From Cypionkella aquatica (lineage in GTDB: Bacteria > Pseudomonadota > Alphaproteobacteria > Rhodobacterales > Rhodobacteraceae), in the NCBI RefSeq assembly GCF_030161095.1, contig NZ_BSPP01000007.1, forward strand, positions 620,920-684,919: DNA of 64,000 nt. Reading direction: 5' to 3'. Made by a program: the position numbers and the translations under genes. Numbering within the stretch: the first letter of the stretch is position 1; each line of letters begins with the position of its first letter. A model generated the notes under the pieces. That model worked only from the letters and a program-made list of their open reading frames with translations, did not search any database and was not told the DNA's origin. Of this stretch, positions 8,452-17,137 are shown in pieces.

Positions 8452-10305
8452 ATGCGAAACGTGACACCCAAGGCCAGCGCGGTCAAGGCAAGCGCGGTTG
8501 ACGATACGGATGGCCATGCGGGCGGTTGGGCGACGATGAAACGAGTCGCCCCCTATCTGTGGCCCGAAGGCGAAACTGGGATCAAGGTGCGGGTGGTGGC
8601 GTCGCTGCTGTTCCTGCTGATGGCCAAGCTGGTGGCGATCACCATGCCGTACATGTACAAACAGGCGGTGGATGCCTTGGTTGGCCGCACCCCGGATGCG
8701 CCGACGATGCTGGGGCTGGGCGCGATTGGTCTGACCGTGGCCTATGGCCTTGCGCGGTTCGGCTCGGTGGCTTTTGGCGAGGCGCGCGACTGGATCTTTG
8801 TGCGGGTCGGCCAGCGCGCTTTGCGCAAGCTGGCGCTTGAAACCTTCACCCATATTCACCGCCTGTCTATGCGCTATCACATCACCCGCAAAACGGGCGG
8901 GCTGTCTCGCGTGATCGAGCGCGGCGTCAAGGGCGTGGATTTCCTGTTGCGCTTCATGTTGCTGTCGATCGGGCCGCTGATTTTGGAACTCTCGCTAGTG
9001 TCCATCATATTCGCGATTTACTTCGGCTGGGCTTATGCCGTCGTCGTGGTGGTGACGATCACGATTTATGTGGTCTACACGTTCAAGGTCACCGAATGGC
9101 GCGTGCAGATCCGCCGTCAGATGAACGATCAGGACACCGACGCCAACCAGAAGGCCATCGACAGCCTGCTGAACTTTGAAACCGTGAAATATTTCAACGC
9201 CGAGGCACGAGAAGCGCAGCGCTATGACGGCGCGATGGCGGCTTACGAAGGCTTTGCCGTGCGCACCGGCCAAAGTCTTTCGGTGCTGAACATGGGGCAA
9301 AGCTTCATCATCACCACCGGTTTGATCTTGGTGATGGTGATGTCGGCCTATGGCGTCGAGGCTGGCCAGTTTACCGTCGGCGATTTCGTGATGGTGAACG
9401 CCTATATGGTGCAGATCACCATGCCCTTGGGCTTCCTTGGCACGGTTTACCGCGAAATCCGGCAGGCTTTGGTCGATATGGCTGCGATGTTTCATCTGCT
9501 GGGCCAACCCGAGGAAGTCACCGATAAACCGGGGGCTTTGGCCTTGCAGGTCACAGGCGGCGAGGTGACGTTTGACGATGTGCGCTTTGCCTACGATCCG
9601 GCGCGGCCCATTCTGAAGGGCGTCAGCTTTACCCTGAAACCCGGGCAGCGCTATGCTTTGGTGGGGCCTTCCGGCTCGGGCAAATCGACCATCGGGCGGC
9701 TGCTGTTCCGGTTTTATGATGTGACGGGCGGGGCGATCCGCATTGACGGGCAAGATCTGCGCGATGTGACGCAGACCAGCCTGCATGGGCTGATCGGCGT
9801 GGTGCCGCAGGACACGGTTTTGTTCAACGATACCGTGCATTACAACATCGCTTATGGTCGCGCAGGGGCGACCGAGGCCGAGATTGTGGCTGCGGCGAAG
9901 GCGGCGAAAATTCACGATTTCATCATGTCCTTGCCGGATGGCTATGCGACAACGGTGGGCGAGCGTGGCTTGAAGCTGTCGGGCGGCGAGAAGCAGCGTG
10001 TCGGTATCGCGCGGACTTTGCTGAAAAACCCGCCGATTCTGGTGCTGGACGAGGCCACCAGCGCCTTGGACACCCAGACCGAGCAGAGTATTCAGGAATC
10101 TCTGCGCGAAATGGGGCAGGGCCGCTCGGTGATCACCATTGCGCACCGTTTGTCGACGATTGCCGACGCCGATTGCATCCTTGTGCTTGAAGCGGGCGAA
10201 GTCACCGAGCGCGGCACGCATGAGGAATTGCTGGCGCGCGATGGCAAATATGCGGCGATGTGGGCGCGCCAATCGGCGGATGAGCAAGAGGCCGAGGCGG
10301 CGTAA
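8452..10305 (+). CDS. Atm1-type ABC exporter (fused membrane and ATPase domains)
   Basis: A 617-residue half-transporter that should act as a homodimer in the inner membrane. The N-terminal part has six membrane helices and the Atm1 hallmark NFETVKYFNAEAREAQRYD. The ATPase domain shows Walker A GPSGSGKST from residue 405, signature LSGGE (509-513), Walker B ending VLDEATSALD (Asp533) and the H-loop IAHRLST. Relatives are mitochondrial Atm1 and the Novosphingobium Atm1, which export glutathione or persulfide species and metal-thiol conjugates. The ATG at 8452 has AAGGA upstream, and longer in-frame starts would run into the promoter. The divergent ArsR gene suggests metal-induced expression. 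Confidence 0.92.
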   Translation: MRNVTPKASAVKASAVDDTDGHAGGWATMKRVAPYLWPEGETGIKVRVVASLLFLLMAKLVAITMPYMYKQAVDALVGRTPDAPTMLGLGAIGLTVAYGLARFGSVAFGEARDWIFVRVGQRALRKLALETFTHIHRLSMRYHITRKTGGLSRVIERGVKGVDFLLRFMLLSIGPLILELSLVSIIFAIYFGWAYAVVVVVTITIYVVYTFKVTEWRVQIRRQMNDQDTDANQKAIDSLLNFETVKYFNAEAREAQRYDGAMAAYEGFAVRTGQSLSVLNMGQSFIITTGLILVMVMSAYGVEAGQFTVGDFVMVNAYMVQITMPLGFLGTVYREIRQALVDMAAMFHLLGQPEEVTDKPGALALQVTGGEVTFDDVRFAYDPARPILKGVSFTLKPGQRYALVGPSGSGKSTIGRLLFRFYDVTGGAIRIDGQDLRDVTQTSLHGLIGVVPQDTVLFNDTVHYNIAYGRAGATEAEIVAAAKAAKIHDFIMSLPDGYATTVGERGLKLSGGEKQRVGIARTLLKNPPILVLDEATSALDTQTEQSIQESLREMGQGRSVITIAHRLSTIADADCILVLEAGEVTERGTHEELLARDGKYAAMWARQSADEQEAEAA

Positions 10306-10359
10306 CGCTTTACCGATTGCGGTTTTCGGGGCAGAATGACGTCACCTTAGGGTGATTTC

Positions 10360-12999
10360 ATGCTGCCCCGTTTGTTTATGATATTTTGCCTTGCGCTGCT
10401 GTTGCAGGCTCCCGTGCAGGCCATGGCCGAACGGCGGGTGGCGCTTGTGTTGGCGGCGCAAGATTATCGCAGCCTGCGCAAGCTGGAAAATCCGGTCAAT
10501 GATGCGCTGGCGGTGGAAGGCTTGCTTGCAGATCTGGGCTTTGCGGTGACGGTTGAGACCAACCGCGATCTGCGCCGGATGCGCCGCGCCTTGGAGGATT
10601 TTCGCGCCGATGGTGCAGGGGCGGATGTGGCCTTGGTGTTCTACGCAGGGCATGGGGTCGAGATTGCGGGGCTGAATTACCTGCTGCCGGTTGATGCACA
10701 GGCCGGGTCGGCGCAGGCGGTGGCGGGCAGTGCTTTGCCGCTGGCAGAGGTGCAGGCGGCTTTGGCGGCGGTGGCACCGATCGGCATTGTGCTGCTGGAC
10801 GCCTGCCGCGAAGATCCTTGGGGCGGTGGGGCTTCGGGGCAGGGGCGCTCGGCTGTCGCATTAGAGGATGCGGTGGATCAACCCAAGCCCGGTCTGGGCC
10901 GGGTGGGCCGCGCCGATGGCGTGCTGTTCGCGTTCTCCGCCGCTCCCGGAGAGGTGGCGGCAGATGGCACCGGCCAGGACAGCCCGTTCACCGAGGCACT
11001 GTTGCGCCATTTTGCAACGCCGGGGGTCGAGGTGCGCACGGCGCTGACCTTGGTGCAGCAGGATGTCTATGATCGCAGTCGCGGCGCGCAATTGCCCTAT
11101 ATCGAAAGCGGTTTGCCGCAGCTGTTCTTCGCGGCATCTGACGGCATATCGGCAGGCGCGTTGGGCGAGCGGGATCGGCTTTTGCTTGCCATGGCAGGGC
11201 TTTCGCCCGCCTTGCGCGCCGAGGTCGAGGCCTTGGCCACCCAAAACGACATGCCGCTGGCACCGCTTTATGGCGCGCTGATGTCGGCGGATCTGGGCCG
11301 CAAAACCGGGCCGGAACGCGCACAGGCTTTGCTGCAATCGGCGCAATCCTTCTTGCGGTTTCGCGCGCAGCTGCAGCTGTTGTCAGCGGATGATCCCAAG
11401 GTCGCCGATTACCGTGCGCAGGCCGAAGTTGCGTTGAACTTGGGCAGCTTTGATCTTGCGCGGGCCGCTTTGGATCAGGCCGCAAAGCTGGATGCCGCCG
11501 CCCGCGATGCCTTGCGCGACAATTACCGCGCCCGCACCTTGTCACAGGCCCAGACCCTTGCGCTGGCGGCAAATGCGGCAAAAGCCGATCTGCGCTATGA
11601 TCTGGCAAGCGCCGATCTTGCCAAGTCTTTGGCGCTTTATGCCGAGCTAGAGGGGGCCGCCTTACCGCGCAAAGACCGCGAGGCTTACAGCGATCTGCTC
11701 TGGGATCAGGGCGATCTGTTCCGCGATACTGGCAACACCTCGCTGGCCTTGCGATCCTATCGCGCGTGGCAAGAACTGGCTGCGGCGCGGGTGGCCGCCG
11801 CGCCCGGGGATGCCGATTTTCGGCGCAACTGGGCGGTGGCGCGGGTGAATATCGGCGATATGCTGTTATTGCAGGGCGATCTGGATGCGGCAGAGGCCGA
11901 GTTTCAGGCGGCTTTGCTGGTGAGCCAAGAGTTGGCAGCCCGCCCGGATGCGCCGCTGAAATGGCGGCATGATGTTTTCGTCGCACAATCGAAACTGGGC
12001 GATGTGGCACAGCTGCGCGGCGATCTGGCAAAGGCTTTGCAGCTGCAAGAGGCCGGGTTGGCGGTGCTGCGGCAGTTGGTGGCGGCATATCCGGACCGTG
12101 ATGATGTGCGGCGTGATCTGTCGCTGTCGCTCGACCGGGTGGGTGATCTGCGCAAGCTGGGCGGTGATCTTGGCGGCGCGCTGGCGGTCTATAATGACGC
12201 GATGGCATTGCGGCAGGCGCTGTTGGCCACCCAGCCCGCGCGCGGCGATTGGGCCAATGATCTGGCGACCAGTTTTGACAAGATCGGCGATGTGTTCTTG
12301 TCGATGGGCGATGCCAAGGCCGCGTTGTTGCGCTTTCGGGCCGAGGTGGCTGTGCTGGAAAAGCTGGTCGCGCGCGATGGCGGGCAGGCAAAATGGCAAA
12401 ACGATCTGGCGATGGCCTATGTCAAACTGGGCGATGCGTTGCGGGTGGCGCAGCAGCCGGAAGGTGTGGCGGCACTTTACCGCAAATCGCTTGATCTGCG
12501 GAAAAAGCTGATGGGCATGGATCCGGCCAATGTCGACTGGCAGCGCGGTGTGGCGCTGACGCAATCGCGCTTGGGCGATCTTGCGTTCAAGGCGCAGGAT
12601 TTTGCCGGGGCGGCGCAATGGTTCAGCGCCGCGCAAGCGATGTCGCAGGGCCTTGCGCGCGCCGATCCGGGCAATGCGCTGTATCAGCAAGATGTTGCGG
12701 GCAATCTGGACCGGCTGGGTGATGTGGCGATGATGCAGGGCGATATCGCGGCAGCGCGGGATTATGTGCAGCAGAGCTATCAGATCGCCCAAGCTATGGC
12801 CGCGCGTGATCCCGGTAATGTGGAGTATCAGATGGCTCTGGTCGCAAGCCTCGTGCGGATGGCGATCTTTGACGCAGACCCCAAACCGCGCCAGCGCGAA
12901 GCTTTGGCGCTGCTGGATGCGTTGCTGTCGGCGGGCAAGCTCGACCCTGCGCGCGCGCAGTGGCGGGGCGTGATTGCGGCGCAGTTGAACGTGCCGTAA
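10360..12999 (+). CDS. Exported caspase-like (peptidase C14) protein with TPR-like repeats
   Basis: An 879-residue protein. A signal peptide ends near QAMA-ER. The caspase p20-like domain (about residues 24-250) has the catalytic histidine in YAGHG (His98) and cysteine in LLDACRED (Cys149). A helical linker follows. Then seven tandem units of exactly 48 residues run from residue 498 to 833, each starting (L/I/V)GD or similar and containing G(D)xxxAxxxY/F...L......DP.N..WQ.DLA. They resemble the TPR-like arrays found with caspase, TIR or STAND domains in conflict and signalling proteins. The signal peptide points to the periplasm or outside, unlike cytoplasmic defence caspases. Substrate unknown. 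Confidence 0.85.
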   Translation: MLPRLFMIFCLALLLQAPVQAMAERRVALVLAAQDYRSLRKLENPVNDALAVEGLLADLGFAVTVETNRDLRRMRRALEDFRADGAGADVALVFYAGHGVEIAGLNYLLPVDAQAGSAQAVAGSALPLAEVQAALAAVAPIGIVLLDACREDPWGGGASGQGRSAVALEDAVDQPKPGLGRVGRADGVLFAFSAAPGEVAADGTGQDSPFTEALLRHFATPGVEVRTALTLVQQDVYDRSRGAQLPYIESGLPQLFFAASDGISAGALGERDRLLLAMAGLSPALRAEVEALATQNDMPLAPLYGALMSADLGRKTGPERAQALLQSAQSFLRFRAQLQLLSADDPKVADYRAQAEVALNLGSFDLARAALDQAAKLDAAARDALRDNYRARTLSQAQTLALAANAAKADLRYDLASADLAKSLALYAELEGAALPRKDREAYSDLLWDQGDLFRDTGNTSLALRSYRAWQELAAARVAAAPGDADFRRNWAVARVNIGDMLLLQGDLDAAEAEFQAALLVSQELAARPDAPLKWRHDVFVAQSKLGDVAQLRGDLAKALQLQEAGLAVLRQLVAAYPDRDDVRRDLSLSLDRVGDLRKLGGDLGGALAVYNDAMALRQALLATQPARGDWANDLATSFDKIGDVFLSMGDAKAALLRFRAEVAVLEKLVARDGGQAKWQNDLAMAYVKLGDALRVAQQPEGVAALYRKSLDLRKKLMGMDPANVDWQRGVALTQSRLGDLAFKAQDFAGAAQWFSAAQAMSQGLARADPGNALYQQDVAGNLDRLGDVAMMQGDIAAARDYVQQSYQIAQAMAARDPGNVEYQMALVASLVRMAIFDADPKPRQREALALLDALLSAGKLDPARAQWRGVIAAQLNVP
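11851..12858 (+). repeat. Seven in-frame 144-bp repeats in the caspase-like gene
   Basis: Seven consecutive 144-bp units (48 codons each) without insertion or deletion. Unit starts are 11851, 11995, 12139, 12283, 12427, 12571 and 12715. The protein units align from IGD, LGD, VGD, IGD, LGD, LGD and LGD. Sequence identity between units is moderate, so this is an old array kept at constant length. Confidence 0.9.
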
Positions 13000-13017
13000 G
13001 TCCTGCGTGTTTGGCCG

Positions 13018-14706
13018 TTAACTTGCGCGCACCAAGGTGATGTCGGCCAAGCCCACGGCGCGGGTGCCGGTGACATTGGCAACCACAACCCCGTCCAGAC
13101 TGATCGCGGTCGAGGTGCCATCCGCGGCCTGTTGCACGCTGACGACAGGGGCGATTTCGATATTGTTGGCGTCGAACTGCGGCTGATAATGCAGCTCTAG
13201 CGCGTCATTGTCAGCGCTGTAATCGGTGATCGTCGCGGCAGCCGTGCCATCGGCCCATTGCGACTCGAGCACAAAGCGGTCAGCGCCCGCGCCGCCACTG
13301 GCAGTATCGCCATGGCCGATGATCAAGGTGTCATTGCCGTCTCCGCCCGCCAGCGTGTCTGCGCCATCCATCGCCGTCATGCCAGCCTCGGCAGCATGAT
13401 CATAGGTATAGCCTGACAAGGTGTCATCACCGCCGCCGCCCAGCAGGCTGTCAGCCCCGGCACCACCTGCCATCAGATCATTGCCGCCGTCGCCCGCCAT
13501 GCGGTCAGCGCCCGCACCGCCCTGCATCGTATCAAGCCCATCGCCGCCGCGCAAAGTATCCGCACCCAAACCGCCGTCGAGGCTGTCATCGCCTGCATGT
13601 CCCAGCACCGAATCGTTGCCGTCACCCAGCACGGCATGATCATCGCCCGCACCCAGATCGGCATAATCTGCGCCGGATGATCCGGTCAGATGATCGGCGC
13701 CCGCACCCAGCAGCCAAGCCGTCGGATCGCTGCCGCCAGCAAAGCTGTCGTCGCCATCGGTGCCATCGACCTCTGATGTATAGCGCCCCGGCACATATTG
13801 CGTATCGGTTGCCGCATCCGGCACCAGCACGATGTCATTCAGGTTGAAATCGCTCACCCCATCCAGCTGCGCTACAACAGAGCCATCCATGCGGATCTCG
13901 GTGCTGCCATCGGTGGTGTGGGTCAGCGTCATCACTGGCACGATCTCAACCGAACCATCGGCCGAGTAATGCGGTGTATAGGTGATGTGCAGCTGATCCT
14001 GATCGGCGGTGTAATCGGTGATATGGGTCAGAGCGGTGCCATCGTTCCAGCGGGTATCCAGATTGAACGTGTCATCGCCAGAGCCACCCTGCGCGATGTC
14101 ACCGTGGCCAATCACCAACAGATCATTGCCATCGCCGCCAATCAGCTGATCGCTGCCCTCGGTGCCGGTCATGCCGCCTGCGCCCGCCGATCCGATGACA
14201 AAGCCCGACAAGGTGTCATCACCCGCGCCGCCGTTCAGAACATCGCTGCCCGCGCCACCCCAGATCGCATCATCGCCGTCGCCACCGGCAAGGCCGTCAT
14301 CGCCCAGATTGCCTTGCAGCTGATCATCGCCCAAGCCGCCAAACAGCGAATCTGCGCCAACGCCGCCTGCGATACTGTCCGCGCCGTCACCGCCCAACGC
14401 GATGTCGCTGCCAGCACCCATCACAGCTTGGTCATCGCCATCGCCCAGATTGGCATAGTCATTGCCGGAAGCGGCCGTAAGCGCATCATCACCGCCGTGC
14501 AGAAACCACGCCTGACTGTCGGACGAGGCTGTAACAGTGTCATCACCCTCGGTGCCGTCCGTGCGGCCCGCGTAATTTTGCCGATCATACAGCGGATCAT
14601 CGCGCGATACACCGCTGTCCGGCGTATCATCGGTTTCGCTTAACCCAAGGTTCAGGCCCAAAGCGCCCAGAAACATGAAGATATTGGCCAGAAGTGCGGG
14701 TTCCAT
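13018..14706 (-). CDS. RTX (haemolysin-type calcium-binding repeat) protein
   Basis: A 562-residue acidic protein built of glycine- and aspartate-rich nonapeptides (GGxGxDxL type) that form a calcium-bound beta roll. After a short hydrophobic N-terminus (ALLANIFMFLGALGLNLGL) come two copies of a module of about 260 residues, each ending IGHGD.A.GG.G.D.F, an acidic ITDY.AD motif and a beta-rich tail. RTX proteins usually leave the cell through a type I secretion system, but no such exporter is in the window and the C-terminus has no diagnostic signal I can read. No enzymatic domain is visible. The start at 14706 is chosen for the compact N-terminus; in-frame sequence upstream has no family character. 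Confidence 0.85.
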   Translation of the reverse strand: MEPALLANIFMFLGALGLNLGLSETDDTPDSGVSRDDPLYDRQNYAGRTDGTEGDDTVTASSDSQAWFLHGGDDALTAASGNDYANLGDGDDQAVMGAGSDIALGGDGADSIAGGVGADSLFGGLGDDQLQGNLGDDGLAGGDGDDAIWGGAGSDVLNGGAGDDTLSGFVIGSAGAGGMTGTEGSDQLIGGDGNDLLVIGHGDIAQGGSGDDTFNLDTRWNDGTALTHITDYTADQDQLHITYTPHYSADGSVEIVPVMTLTHTTDGSTEIRMDGSVVAQLDGVSDFNLNDIVLVPDAATDTQYVPGRYTSEVDGTDGDDSFAGGSDPTAWLLGAGADHLTGSSGADYADLGAGDDHAVLGDGNDSVLGHAGDDSLDGGLGADTLRGGDGLDTMQGGAGADRMAGDGGNDLMAGGAGADSLLGGGGDDTLSGYTYDHAAEAGMTAMDGADTLAGGDGNDTLIIGHGDTASGGAGADRFVLESQWADGTAAATITDYSADNDALELHYQPQFDANNIEIAPVVSVQQAADGTSTAISLDGVVVANVTGTRAVGLADITLVRAS

Positions 14707-14969
14707 CGGATGCTCGGGCTGAAAGGACAGGTTTGCGGGGTATGTCAGCACAATATGGTGAAACTTGGTCGCAAACGCGGCGGCGCCCCCGATTTTGCTG
14801 AATTTGCCTCTGGATGGGCTGCATCGGGGGCAGGGTCCACCCGCGCACCTTGCGGGGCTTGGCAAGTTACGGGATTTGCCTGTAAGACGGGTGCAAGATG
14901 CCCCTGCGCGTGGCAGGGCAAAAGACCAAAGCTGGGGCGCGCGCGCTTTGGCACGAAAGAGAGGCCAGT

Positions 14970-15656
14970 GTGAGCAATCCTGACAGCTTTATCAGCGAGG
15001 TCACTGATGAAGTGCGCCGCGACCGTCTGTTTGCGATGTTCCGCAAATATGGCTGGATCGGCGTGGTGATCGTTGTCGGTGTCGTCGGCGGCGCAGCTTA
15101 CACAGAATGGGCCAAGGCCTCGGCTGCGGCACGGGCGCAAAGCTTTGGCGATGCGATGCTGGATGCCGTTGATCTGGGCGCACCGGAAGATCGTGCGGCG
15201 GCAATGGCTGCCGTGCCTGCCGATGGCGGCCAAGTGGCGCTGAAAGAATTGATGCTGGCCAGCGATGCGGGCAAGGACAAGCCGGCAGCCTTGGCGGCTT
15301 TGGATAAGCTGAGCGCGGATGCCACCCAACCGCAGGTCTACCGTGATCTGGCCGCCCTGCGCCGGGTGATGCTGGCAGGCAAAGATATGCCGATTGCCGA
15401 GCGTCGCACCGCACTAGAGGCGCTTGCGGTGCCGGGCCGGGCGTTTCGCACGTTGGCGGCAGAGCAACTGGCTTATCTGCTGATCGAAGATGGCAAGACA
15501 GCCGATGCGATTGCGGCGCTTGGCGCATTGATGCAGGATCAGGACAGTCCGCAGGGGCTGCGCACGCGTGCCGCTCAAATGATCACGGCGCTGGGGGGCA
15601 CACCGCCTGAACCCGCGACGGATGCGGCGGCTGAACCTGTGGCCGATGCGGGCTGA
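14970..15656 (+). CDS. YfgM-like membrane-anchored TPR protein
   Basis: A 228-residue protein with one N-terminal membrane segment (YGWIGVVIVVGVVGGAAYTEW, with charged residues before it) and a helical periplasmic part ending in an Ala/Pro tail. Gene order yfgM-bamB-der matches the enterobacterial order, and the length and topology match YfgM, an ancillary partner of the Sec translocon and periplasmic chaperones. The start is GTG at 14970, preceded by GAGAGG. An in-frame ATG at 14898 would add a basic extension before the cytoplasmic start. Sequence similarity to YfgM is weak by eye, so the call rests mainly on context and topology. Confidence 0.75.
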   Translation: MSNPDSFISEVTDEVRRDRLFAMFRKYGWIGVVIVVGVVGGAAYTEWAKASAAARAQSFGDAMLDAVDLGAPEDRAAAMAAVPADGGQVALKELMLASDAGKDKPAALAALDKLSADATQPQVYRDLAALRRVMLAGKDMPIAERRTALEALAVPGRAFRTLAAEQLAYLLIEDGKTADAIAALGALMQDQDSPQGLRTRAAQMITALGGTPPEPATDAAAEPVADAG

Positions 15657-15727
15657 CGCGCTGTCAGGGTGCTTTGGTTGATGCGCCCAAGCGGCGCTGT
15701 AGAATGAATCTGGGAGTGTTTCGCGTG

Positions 15728-17089
15728 ATGAGCAGCGGCAAGATCGGAATGGCGAAGCTGATGTCAGCGGGGCTGGTGCTGTGCATTGGTCTGGCCGGAT
15801 GCGAGAAAGACGTGATCCTGCAAGGCGAACGCTTTCCCGTGCGCACCCCGCTTGAGGATTCGGTGGCAGTCGAAGGACAGGCAGCACCCGTGGCACCAGT
15901 CGAAGGCCCGGTGAACACTTCGGTGCCGATCTCGCTGCCCGCCGCTTCAGCCAATGCCGATTGGGGCAACCGGGGGGGCAATGCGCGGCATGCCTCTGGC
16001 AATGGCGCGTTGTCTGCCAATCCGCAGCGGGTGTTCAGTGTCGGCATCGGCGCAGGAGACAGCAAACGCATGCGCATCGCCGCATCGCCCGTGGTCGCAG
16101 GTGGGCGGGTGTTCACCATGGACGCAAGCGCGCGGGTGGCTGCGACCTCGACCGGGGGGGCCGCGCTTTGGACCGCAAGCATCGCCCCAGACTCAGGCGA
16201 CGCCAGCAAAATCGTCGGCGGTGGTCTCGCGGCACAGGGCAACCGCGTCTATGCGACCTCGGGCTATGGCGAGCTGGTGGCGATGGACGCCAGCACCGGC
16301 GGCATCGTCTGGCGGCAACGCTTTGACAGCCCGCTGACCGGGGCGCCGACCGTGTCGGGCAATGTGGTCTATGCGATGGGCCGGGATGGCTCGGCTTTGG
16401 CGGTCGCGGCGGACAGCGGCAAGCAGCTCTGGCAGCTTCCGGGTGCGCCGAATGCATCGGGGATGATCGGCACGGCGGCGATTGCAGTGGGCGATAACGA
16501 TGCGGTGTTGCCATTTGCCAGCGGCCAAATCTCGGCAGTATCGCTGGCTGCGGGCGATCCGATCTGGAACGCGGGTGTCTCGGGCCAACGGCTGGGCCGC
16601 AGCTACGGCGGCATGGGCGATGTGACCGGTGATCCGGTGATCGTCGGCAACACGGTCTATCTGGGCACCGCAGCCGGGCGCACCGTGGCGATTGACATGA
16701 CCACCGGCGGGCGGATCTGGACCACAAATGAGGGCGCTTTGAATCCGCCCTTGGTGGCTGGCGGCTCGGTGTTCGTGGTCAATGATCAGGCACGGCTGGT
16801 GCGGCTGGATGCCAGCACCGGCGAGGTGATCTGGTCGATCGAAATGCCGTATTTCGTCAAGGACAAGCCGAAGAAACGTCAGGCGATCTATGCGCATTAT
16901 GGCCCGGTTCTGGCGGGCGGGCGCATCGTTGTGGCCTCGTCCGACGGCAGCTTGCGCGGCTTTGATCCGACCAATGGCAACCTTGTCTACAGCGCGGAAA
17001 TACCGGGTGGCGCGGCCTCGGCCCCCGCTTTGGCGCAGGGTTTGCTGTTTGTGGTCGGTGGCAACGGGCAACTTCACGCTTTCCGTTAA
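15728..17089 (+). CDS. bamB: Outer-membrane assembly lipoprotein BamB (PQQ-like beta-propeller)
   Basis: A 453-residue lipoprotein. The signal peptide ends in the lipobox LAGC (Cys25). After an Ala/Pro linker comes a beta-propeller of PQQ-like repeats, seen as recurring A.D..TG...W blades such as AMDASTGGIVW, AIDMTTGGRIW and RLDASTGEVIW. BamB helps BamA insert outer-membrane proteins. It sits between the yfgM-like gene and der, the same neighbours as in Escherichia coli. The ATG at 15728, the GTG at 15725 or an ATG at 15704 are all possible starts; GGGAG upstream best fits 15725-15728. Confidence 0.9.
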   Translation: MSSGKIGMAKLMSAGLVLCIGLAGCEKDVILQGERFPVRTPLEDSVAVEGQAAPVAPVEGPVNTSVPISLPAASANADWGNRGGNARHASGNGALSANPQRVFSVGIGAGDSKRMRIAASPVVAGGRVFTMDASARVAATSTGGAALWTASIAPDSGDASKIVGGGLAAQGNRVYATSGYGELVAMDASTGGIVWRQRFDSPLTGAPTVSGNVVYAMGRDGSALAVAADSGKQLWQLPGAPNASGMIGTAAIAVGDNDAVLPFASGQISAVSLAAGDPIWNAGVSGQRLGRSYGGMGDVTGDPVIVGNTVYLGTAAGRTVAIDMTTGGRIWTTNEGALNPPLVAGGSVFVVNDQARLVRLDASTGEVIWSIEMPYFVKDKPKKRQAIYAHYGPVLAGGRIVVASSDGSLRGFDPTNGNLVYSAEIPGGAASAPALAQGLLFVVGGNGQLHAFR

Positions 17090-17137
17090 GGCTGGGTGCG
17101 TGTATGGGGACAGCTTAGTTATACCCGGACGCCTGAA

